Origin: Chitinophaga pinensis
GTDB lineage: Bacteria > Bacteroidota > Bacteroidia > Flavobacteriales_D > Crocinitomicaceae
Direction of reading: 5' to 3'
Length of the DNA stretch: 18,816 bases
Assembly (NCBI GenBank): GCA_945897765.1
Contig: CAMDGP010000014.1
Location: 1-18,816 of the forward strand
Shown here piece by piece: positions 4,819 to 10,818 of the stretch. The position numbers and the translations under genes were made by a program. Each line of letters begins with the position of its first letter. The first letter of the stretch is position 1. Below the pieces are notes generated by a model. That model worked only from the letters and a program-made list of their open reading frames with translations. It ran no database searches and had not been told where the DNA came from.

Positions 4819-7212
4819 ATGAAAAAAATAATTTTATTATTATTTGTGAGTATTCTTTTTTTAATGCCATCTGCCTTTTCACAAAATGTTCAAAATGAGT
4901 TAGATGCATATAATTCAGCGAAAAAAGAGAATAAAATAGCAACTTACAAATCATTTTCAAAACAGTTCCCTAAATCTGATTATCTCTATGAAATTGATAC
5001 CCTTTGTTCGAATTTAGGATTGAAGTATGCAGATAGTCTGAAAACAATTCCAGGATACTTAACTTTTTTAGATAGTTTTCCGAGTTCAATTTACAGCATA
5101 GATGTAGTAAATAAAATATTGGTTTTAGCTGTTCCAAATTTTTCTTTGTTAACGAAACTTGCTGATGTTAATAAAGCAATAGCGACTATTAAACAATTGA
5201 ATGACCAAAATAACTTTGGTTTTGCTTTTGATAGATTAAACCATTTTTCAGAAGTTGATTTAGAATCGGGATCGTGGACAAATATTAATCTAAATGTTAG
5301 TCATTTCGCAAATGGAGACTCCATTCCTGAAGCAAAAACCAATCAAGAATGGATTCAGGCAGCAAATGATAAAAAACCAGCTTGGTGTTATTACGATAAT
5401 AATCCAGAAAATGGTAGCAAATATGGAAAACTCTACAATAGGCACGCTATTTCAGATCCTAGAGGTTTAAGTTCAGCAAATTATAAACTTCCAAGTTATA
5501 ATGATTACGTGAATTTAGTAAATGAATCAGGTGGATTATCAACTGCAGGAAAACAGTTGAAATGTCCCAGTGAATGGGACGAACAAAGTTTGGAAGATGA
5601 AGTTATGCCTGAGTATAACGGGTTCAGTGCTTTACCTGGTGGATATCGAGATTACCAAGGAAACTTTGTTAAGCAAGGTGAATATGCTGTGTTTTGGACA
5701 GGAGAAGGAGGTACTTATGCAAAATCATACATGTTAATTCAGAAAAATTTTAGTAATGCTCTTTTACAATCAAATGAAATAGATGGAAATGGTTATTCAG
5801 TTCGATTAAAATCTTATTTCGAAGATTCCGATTATTCTTCTTCAAATGTTTTGAATCAGCTTTTTTTAAAGCGCGATAAGTTACTATTGAAAGAATATGG
5901 ATTAATCAAAGATGGGGAAAAGGTAGCACCATTTTTATTTAATCAAATAAAAAGTGAACTAGGAGTTAAACATCTAAAAAAAGAGGAAATAAATGAGGCT
6001 CACTATCAATTTGTATTAGATCGCTTTTACAGCAATACGGTTAAAAATGGAATCTTTCTTGTTCCTCCCTATTTTTATGACTATATGTATTGTGGTTCTA
6101 ATGATGGACCAGATGGAATAGAAAACCCTCCTATTATGGAAGGTTTTAAAGATGGTATTTTAAACTATATAAAATATGAAAATGGAGATTCCTATACTGG
6201 TGAAACTTCTGAAAGTAATTATTATCCATCTGGAAAAGGAACAATAAAATGGATAAATGGAGATTCTTACACTGGTGAATTTACTGCTGGGTATCCCACC
6301 GGAAAAGGAACAAAAAAATGGAAAAATGGTGTATCTTACACTGGTGATGTATCTTACGGTGAACCAAACGGAAAAGGAACAAAAACCTTCCCAAATGGGA
6401 CAAAAGAGATTGGAGATTTTGTAGATGGTGAATACAAAAAACCTTTCCAATGTAAAACTGCAACCATTGGAAACCAAGTTTGGATGGCAGAAAACTTAAA
6501 GATTACAACTTTTAGAAATGGAGACCCGATACCTGAAGCAAAGACCGCTAGAGAGTGGGAAATTGCTGGAGAAAAGAGACAAGCAGTATTTTGTTATGTT
6601 AATAACGACCCGTCAACAGTATCAAAATATGGAATTCTTTATAATTGGTATGCCGTTAATGATAAAAGGGGTTTGGCTCCTGAAGGCTGGAGAATACCCA
6701 ACGAAGAGGATTTTAAACAATTAATTAATTATGCAAGTTCAGAAATCATTCAAAATGAAAAAAATGGAGAGTACTTAAGTTCTCAAGGAGTAAGTACCTC
6801 GGAAAATAATAAACAGTGGACGAAAATGCATAAAATGGTAAAAACAAATAAAGGATTATCAACACCTTCACCTTATTTTGCGGGGACAAAACTCAAGAGT
6901 AAAAGTGGATGGGAAGTAAATTTAACCTTAAAATGGGATGGAAATGGGACTGATAATTATGGATTTAACGCCAAATCTTCATTCGAAAGATCTTCTTTCG
7001 GGGACTTTAACAGCTACAATCGAATTTCTTATTGGACATCAAGTATTGTAAATAATGGAGACCAATACAGTGGAAATTCTTGTGGTATTTATGTCAATTA
7101 TTGTGGGGTAGCTTTAACTATTAAAGATGGATTTGGTTCAGCTGAAGAAGAAAATGCAGAAGTTTCTATTGGTAATTTGGGCAACGGATATAATGTACGA
7201 TTAATAAAATAA
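4819..7212 (+). CDS. Secreted FISUMP-MORN-FISUMP protein
   Basis: The 797-residue product starts with a signal peptide (MKKIILLLF to about AFSQ). An N-terminal helical part (about 22-140) contains two similar KSFSKQFPKSDYLY and LTFLDSFPSSIYSID segments. The first FISUMP-like domain (about 148-335) has FANGDSIPEAKTNQEW, PAWCYYDNNPENGSKYGKLYN and a LPGGYRD block, but has lost the usual WMAENL opening. Four MORN-type repeats follow (about 445-540, Y-T-G-E/D and G-K-G-T-K pattern). The second FISUMP domain (about 545-797) is canonical, from NQVWMAENLKITTFRNGDPIPEA to YNVRLIK. FISUMP domains are abundant paralogous surface or secreted domains in Fibrobacter and Bacteroidota, with no established enzymatic role. 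The canonical tail of another FISUMP copy lies just downstream (7266-7502). No T9SS sorting domain is seen at the C terminus. Confidence 0.85.
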   Translation: MKKIILLLFVSILFLMPSAFSQNVQNELDAYNSAKKENKIATYKSFSKQFPKSDYLYEIDTLCSNLGLKYADSLKTIPGYLTFLDSFPSSIYSIDVVNKILVLAVPNFSLLTKLADVNKAIATIKQLNDQNNFGFAFDRLNHFSEVDLESGSWTNINLNVSHFANGDSIPEAKTNQEWIQAANDKKPAWCYYDNNPENGSKYGKLYNRHAISDPRGLSSANYKLPSYNDYVNLVNESGGLSTAGKQLKCPSEWDEQSLEDEVMPEYNGFSALPGGYRDYQGNFVKQGEYAVFWTGEGGTYAKSYMLIQKNFSNALLQSNEIDGNGYSVRLKSYFEDSDYSSSNVLNQLFLKRDKLLLKEYGLIKDGEKVAPFLFNQIKSELGVKHLKKEEINEAHYQFVLDRFYSNTVKNGIFLVPPYFYDYMYCGSNDGPDGIENPPIMEGFKDGILNYIKYENGDSYTGETSESNYYPSGKGTIKWINGDSYTGEFTAGYPTGKGTKKWKNGVSYTGDVSYGEPNGKGTKTFPNGTKEIGDFVDGEYKKPFQCKTATIGNQVWMAENLKITTFRNGDPIPEAKTAREWEIAGEKRQAVFCYVNNDPSTVSKYGILYNWYAVNDKRGLAPEGWRIPNEEDFKQLINYASSEIIQNEKNGEYLSSQGVSTSENNKQWTKMHKMVKTNKGLSTPSPYFAGTKLKSKSGWEVNLTLKWDGNGTDNYGFNAKSSFERSSFGDFNSYNRISYWTSSIVNNGDQYSGNSCGIYVNYCGVALTIKDGFGSAEEENAEVSIGNLGNGYNVRLIK

Positions 7213-7265
7213 ATTACAATCCATCTAGAACCAAACGAGTTTTTGGACTTTAAAAATGTTGCATT

Positions 7266-7502
7266 GATTTTGACTCAGGAAACGGCTCAAACGAAAGCGG
7301 TTTTTCAGGACTTCCAGGCGGCTATCGTTACGAAGGCGGATCATTCCATTATATTGGAGAGGGAGGTCTATGGTGGAGTTCTACAAACGACGGCAGTAAA
7401 TGGACATGGTTTAATTCATTAGGCGATTATGATGGGATTACTGGCGAATTATCCGTATTTATGAAGGAAAATGGTTTTTCAGTTCGTTGTGTAAAAAAAT
7501 AA
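7266..7502 (+). pseudogene. Truncated FISUMP C-terminal remnant
   Basis: An open frame of 78 codons plus a stop, without a start codon, encodes a typical FISUMP tail: FSGLPGGYRYEGGSF, WWSSTNDG and ENGFSVRCVKK, then a stop. A TAA lies in the same frame shortly upstream and no promoter or start is seen, so it cannot be translated alone. It follows the stop of the intact FISUMP-MORN gene by only 53 nt and precedes the shared terminator. It is either the old tail of that gene, displaced by recombination with a paralogue, or the leftover of a deleted neighbour. Confidence 0.85.
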
Positions 7503-7545
7503 ACTATCAATCTTCTTACAAATCATTTCTAAAAAAATATTCTTT

Positions 7546-7580
7546 AAATCCCATCAGCTTCGGTTGGTGGGATTTTTTTT
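7546..7580 (+). terminator. Strong terminator with UUCG loop
   Basis: AAATCCCA (7546-7553) pairs with TGGGATTT (7568-7575). The stem continues inward through CCATCAGC/GUUGGUGG to a UUCG tetraloop, with a few G-U pairs. A run of T follows to about 7582. It ends the FISUMP transcript. Confidence 0.92.
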
Positions 7581-7697
7581 TAATTGTTTTTTGAGAAATT
7601 TCAGTTTATTTCAAAATCCTAAACTCCAATCAAAAAGCCATCTCGATTTCGATTATTTAATGGATAAATGGTTGAAACCATTTTTTGTACGTATCGT

Positions 7698-7739
7698 TTT
7701 CTCCTTAGGGTCGGATTTAAATCCGACCCTAAGGAGAAA
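7698..7739. repeat. 42-bp perfect palindrome, GGATTTAAATCC core
   Basis: Two 21-bp arms are perfectly complementary with no spacer, centred between 7718 and 7719. The core GGATTTAAATCC resembles the GGATTTGAAATCC core of the other palindromes, but the arms (TCCTTAGGGTC) are unrelated. It lies between the FISUMP terminator and the antitoxin promoter. The remainder of 7583-7872 has no gene that I can support. Confidence 0.95.
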
Positions 7740-7872
7740 CACCAAAAATTCATCAACCATTTTCAATGGTTTGAGGTTGTTAGAGTTGATATGAAATTAT
7801 AAGAATAGTGTATATGTACGAATCCAATTTGTTTATAGATGATAATGATTTAGTCAAGAAATAAAATCATAA

Positions 7873-7916
7873 AAGGTAAACAGCTTTGTTTACTAAATAA
7901 TAATTTATTACCTTTG
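7873..7916 (+). promoter_or_regulatory. Promoter and nested operators of the XRE/AbiEii pair
   Basis: A near-ideal Bacteroidota promoter is present: TTTG (7885-7888), 20 nt, TACCTTTG (7909-7916), 16 nt before the antitoxin ATG. The -33 box lies in an inverted repeat GTAAAC-6 nt-GTTTAC (7876-7893). A wider repeat, AAAGGTAA (7873-7880) and TTACCTTT (7908-7915), brackets the whole promoter. These are natural sites for autorepression by the XRE antitoxin. Confidence 0.75.
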
Positions 7917-7932
7917 ATAAAAAACCAAGAAT

Positions 7933-8439
7933 ATGTTGCCTGAAATTTCAAAGATAAAAGGAATTCATCCTGGGGCTATTTTAAAAAGAGAACTCAAAAA
8001 TCAAAGCCTGAAAAGTAGTGAATTAGCCAAATCAGTTAATGAACACAAGCAAACTATCAGTGCAATTCTCAATGAAAAAAGAAGTGTTAATCCTGGACTT
8101 TCAATCAAACTGGCAAAACATTTCGGAGTTGCAACGGATTATTTTATGCATATTCAAGCCAGTTACGATATTCAAATAGCATTACAAAAAGATGCTGAAA
8201 AAAGTACTCCAAACCTCAATAAGATAAGGAAAATAGTATTTTGGGATACTGATTTCAATTTGTTGGATTGGGAAAAACAAAAATCCGCCATTATCAAACG
8301 TATTTTCGAAAGGGGAAATGATACAGAGATTAAGGAGATTATTTCTTTCTATGGGCTTTCAACTGTGAAACAAACAATTGATGCTACTAAAAATAATTTT
8401 CTTCCAAGTTTCTATCAAAATGTAAATAAGTACTTATAA
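7933..8439 (+). CDS. HigA-type XRE antitoxin with C-terminal DUF6922-like domain
   Basis: The protein has 168 residues. Residues about 9-75 are an XRE helix-turn-helix with the HigA-like opening GIHPGAILKRELK and the helix pair SSELAKSVNEHKQTISAILNE, then NPGLSIKLAKHFG. Residues about 95-140 carry NKIRKIVFWDTDFNLLDW and KRIFERGNDTEIKEIISFYG. From memory this resembles the DUF6922 proteins that often precede AbiEii toxins in Bacteroidota. It therefore joins a DNA-binding antitoxin fold to a toxin-partner domain that is often a separate protein. It ends 15 nt before the toxin start, in the same operon and behind a promoter with nested inverted repeats, which fits autoregulation. The antitoxin role rests on position and domain type. 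Confidence 0.85.
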   Translation: MLPEISKIKGIHPGAILKRELKNQSLKSSELAKSVNEHKQTISAILNEKRSVNPGLSIKLAKHFGVATDYFMHIQASYDIQIALQKDAEKSTPNLNKIRKIVFWDTDFNLLDWEKQKSAIIKRIFERGNDTEIKEIISFYGLSTVKQTIDATKNNFLPSFYQNVNKYL

Positions 8440-8454
8440 ATAATACAGCATAAA

Positions 8455-9102
8455 TTGATTGCACTTCACAAAAATACGGTTTCAGATAACCTTTGGGTTT
8501 CATTAAATAAACTCATGAAAATTGAAGAATTAAAGAGTTTTCGATTGGTTGGTGGTACTTCTTTAAGTTTGCAAATTGGACACAGAATGTCCGTAGATAT
8601 TGATTTGTTTACTGATGCACCTTATGATTCTATCGATTTCGACCGAATTGATGAAGTGATATGTTCAACCTTTCCAACAGTTGAAATGGGGTATGGGGGA
8701 AATAATTCAATGGGTAAATCTTACTTTGTAGGGACATCGAAGGAAGACCTTGTTAAATTGGATATTTTTTACACAGATTCATTTGTCTTTCCGCAACTTA
8801 TTGAGCAGGATATTCGATTTGCAAGATTAGAAGAAATTGCGGCAATGAAACTAGAAGTGATAGGTAACAATGGAAGAAAAAAAGACTTTTGGGACCTTCA
8901 TGAATTAATGGATCATTTTTCTCTAAATCAAATGATTGAATTTTATAAAAAACGCTATCCGTATAGTCTTACGAAAAAAGAAATAATATCCCAACTTACC
9001 TTTTTTGATAATGCAGACGAAGATTTTGATCCAATTTGCCTTCGTAATAAATATTGGGGGTTGATAAAATTAGATTTTGAGGAAAAGTTCCGCAGGATTT
9101 GA
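8455..9102 (+). CDS. AbiEii/AbiGii family nucleotidyltransferase toxin (TTG start)
   Basis: This is a 215-residue DNA-polymerase-beta-type nucleotidyltransferase. The signature is FRLVGGTSLSLQIGH then MSVDIDLFTD, where GG/S and D-x-D form the catalytic site; KLDIFYTD supplies the third acidic residue and EEIAAMKLEVIGNNGRKKDFWDL the C-terminal family block. Related toxins add nucleotides to tRNA or inhibit growth otherwise, and AbiE systems protect against phages. The TTG start is chosen because the N terminus LHKNTVSDNLW matches the usual start of the family, whereas the first ATG (8515) would remove it. No ATG lies upstream in frame before the antitoxin stop. The last codons (KFRRI and stop) are made by the inserted palindromic repeat at 9084, so the native C terminus was probably changed. 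Confidence 0.88.
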   Translation: MIALHKNTVSDNLWVSLNKLMKIEELKSFRLVGGTSLSLQIGHRMSVDIDLFTDAPYDSIDFDRIDEVICSTFPTVEMGYGGNNSMGKSYFVGTSKEDLVKLDIFYTDSFVFPQLIEQDIRFARLEEIAAMKLEVIGNNGRKKDFWDLHELMDHFSLNQMIEFYKKRYPYSLTKKEIISQLTFFDNADEDFDPICLRNKYWGLIKLDFEEKFRRI

Positions 9103-9152
9103 AAGTTCCGCAGGATTTGAAATCCTGCGGAACTTTAATCCTGCGGAACTTT
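9084..9152. repeat. GTTCCGCAGGATTTG palindromic repeat cluster, 2+2 units
   Basis: Two direct copies of AAAGTTCCGCAGGATTTG (9084-9101 and 9102-9119) are followed by two reverse-complement copies (9120-9136 and 9137-9152). The whole can fold as one long hairpin. It starts inside the toxin gene, supplies its stop codon and ends 22 nt before the -7 element of the next gene. Confidence 0.95.
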
Positions 9153-9174
9153 ACTAAAATCACAACATAAATGT

Positions 9175-9182
9175 TATATTTG
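9175..9182 (+). promoter_or_regulatory. -7 element for the AAA ATPase gene
   Basis: TATATTTG is an exact TAnnTTTG, 30 nt upstream of the ATG. No TTTG is present at -33; that place is taken by the edge of the repeat cluster. Confidence 0.5.
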
Positions 9183-9212
9183 TGTAAATTATCACATTTT
9201 ACCCACTTATAA

Positions 9213-10535
9213 ATGGAGAGAGACCTACAACTTCAGTTAATTAAATGGAAAAATAAATCCGAGAGGTTACCATTAATTCTTCAAGGAGCGAGACAAGTTG
9301 GTAAAACCTATCTCATGCGTTGGTTTGGAGAACATGCCTTTTCACAATCTATTTACTTCAACTTTGACGAACGTCCAGAGTTAAAAGATTTTTTTCAAAA
9401 AAATAAAGATACACATCGAATCCTTGAGTCGTTTTCGCTTATCAGCGGTAAAGAAATAAATAGCGAAACATTGATCATTTTAGATGAAATTCAAGAATGC
9501 CCTGAGGCATTGAATACCTTAAAATATTTTGCAGAACAAAAACCTGACATTCCAATTATATGCGCTGGCTCACTTTTGGGTATTTTGTTAAATTCAGGCA
9601 ATTCTTTTCCTGTTGGGAAAGTTGAATTTTTAACGCTTCATCCAATGACATTTCGAGAAGTATTACCTAATTGGAGTAATTCTTTATCGAAGTATGTAGA
9701 GCAATTAGATGCACTGGATCCCATTCCTGACTATTTTTTTAATGATTTATTACATCATTTCAAAAAATACATGATTACAGGAGGAATGCCAGCAATTGTT
9801 AAATCATTTAACGACTCGAATACATTTGAAAATACAGACGAAACATTAAATAATCTTATTCTTTCGTACAAAGGTGATTTTGCGAAACATCCAATTTTGA
9901 CAAACGTTGCTAAAATTGGCGAAGTGTTTAATTCGTTGCCAGCACAACTTGCGCGAGAGAACAAAAAATTCATTTATCAATTAATTCGAACGGGAGCAAG
10001 AGCAAGAGAATATGAAGATGCAATTCAATGGTTGATAAATGCAGGATTAGTATATCAAGTGAAATTAAATACAAAACCATCATTACCACTAAGCGCTTAT
10101 GACGATCAAAGTGCATTTAAATTATATGCTTTAGACGTTGGAATAATAAGAAACTTAGCTAAACTTTCACCAAGCGTATTTTTAGAAGGAAATCGCCTTT
10201 TTTCTGAGTTTAAAGGTGCGTTGATAGAAAATTATATTCTGCAAAGTTTGGTTACTCAATTAAAAACTCCTCCACGTTATTGGACATCTGGAAATACTGC
10301 TGAAGTTGATTTTTTAATTCAAATTGAAAATGAAATTATTCCAATCGAAGTGAAGAGCGATGAAAATGTTAAAAGTAGAAGTTTGGCCTTATACAATGAA
10401 AAGTTCAGTCCATCTCTGAGAATTAGGTATTCATTAAAAAACCTTCAATATCGTGATGGATTATTGAATATCCCACTTTTTCTTGCAGATTATACCGTTG
10501 AAATGACTCGTTGGACTAGAATCGATAATAAGTAA
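9213..10535 (+). CDS. AAA_14 ATPase with DUF4143 domain
   Basis: The 440-residue protein has the usual two-part build. The N-terminal P-loop ATPase shows Walker A GARQVGKT (25-32), Walker B LIILDEIQ (87-94) and the sensor-like CAGSLLG (117-123). DUF4143 follows, and near the end is a restriction-endonuclease-like motif, AEVDFLI with D366, then PIEVKS with E379 and K381. Such proteins are frequent in Bacteroidota and archaea, often beside toxins and mobile regions; their substrate is unknown. Whether the C-terminal motif is an active PD-(D/E)xK nuclease cannot be told, though all three residues are present. No export signal is visible. The gene has its own promoter and no overlapping partner, so it is probably an independent accessory gene. 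Confidence 0.92.
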   Translation: MERDLQLQLIKWKNKSERLPLILQGARQVGKTYLMRWFGEHAFSQSIYFNFDERPELKDFFQKNKDTHRILESFSLISGKEINSETLIILDEIQECPEALNTLKYFAEQKPDIPIICAGSLLGILLNSGNSFPVGKVEFLTLHPMTFREVLPNWSNSLSKYVEQLDALDPIPDYFFNDLLHHFKKYMITGGMPAIVKSFNDSNTFENTDETLNNLILSYKGDFAKHPILTNVAKIGEVFNSLPAQLARENKKFIYQLIRTGARAREYEDAIQWLINAGLVYQVKLNTKPSLPLSAYDDQSAFKLYALDVGIIRNLAKLSPSVFLEGNRLFSEFKGALIENYILQSLVTQLKTPPRYWTSGNTAEVDFLIQIENEIIPIEVKSDENVKSRSLALYNEKFSPSLRIRYSLKNLQYRDGLLNIPLFLADYTVEMTRWTRIDNK

Positions 10536-10601
10536 AAGGTTTTACCGATTAAATTGAAGACAAAGAAAAATGATTCAGGTTAGAAAAATTCTATTGAAAT
10601 T

Positions 10602-10702
10602 AAAGTTCCGTAGGTAAAGTTCCGCAGGTAAAGTTCCGCAGGTAAGGTTCCGCAGGATTTGAAACGTAAAGTTCCGCAGGATTTGAAATCCTGCGGAACT
10701 TT
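10602..10702. repeat. GTTCCGCAGG repeat cluster, 5 direct and 1 inverted units
   Basis: Three units with a 14-nt period (AAAGTTCCGTAGGT, then two AAAGTTCCGCAGGT) at 10602-10643 lead into two longer units with the GGATTTG end (10644-10661 and 10668-10685), then one reverse unit (10686-10702). A T-rich AGTGGGATTTTTTT follows, resembling the right half of a terminator whose left arm is missing. Bases 10536-10601 hold nothing else recognisable. Confidence 0.92.
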
Positions 10703-10763
10703 CTGCTAGTGGGATTTTTTTATTTCAAACTTGAAACAACTTGAAATACAGATTTAATAGGCG

Positions 10764-10801
10764 ACTGCAAAAATAGTTCATTGGATTTTGTTTCTTTTGC
10801 A
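10764..10801 (+). promoter_or_regulatory. Possible fourth bipartite site, before the CHAT gene
   Basis: ACTGCAAAA at 10764 followed by TTGCA starting at 10797 keeps the exact 33-bp offset seen in the three other copies. The right half of the palindrome (TTGCAGT) is lost, as TTCATT stands in its place, and no leader follows. TTTTGCA could be the -7 region, 18 nt before the ATG. This may be chance. Confidence 0.3.
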
Positions 10802-10818
10802 AGACTATTTTTATAAAT

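Noticed and set aside
6160..6477. A 105-codon minus-strand open frame opposite the MORN repeats
   Set aside because: It is the mirror of the repetitive MORN codons in the real gene and shows no independent features.
4819..7502. A diversity-generating retroelement acting on the FISUMP gene
   Set aside because: No reverse transcriptase, template repeat or adenine-biased variable repeat is visible; the remnant tail fits ordinary paralogue recombination or decay.
7564..7794. A 76-codon plus-strand open frame
   Set aside because: It runs through the terminator loop region and the 42-bp palindrome, has no known motif and begins inside the terminator T run.
10602..10702. Tandem short repeats as a CRISPR array
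   Set aside because: Units are directly adjacent (14-18 nt) without unique spacers, and no cas gene is present.
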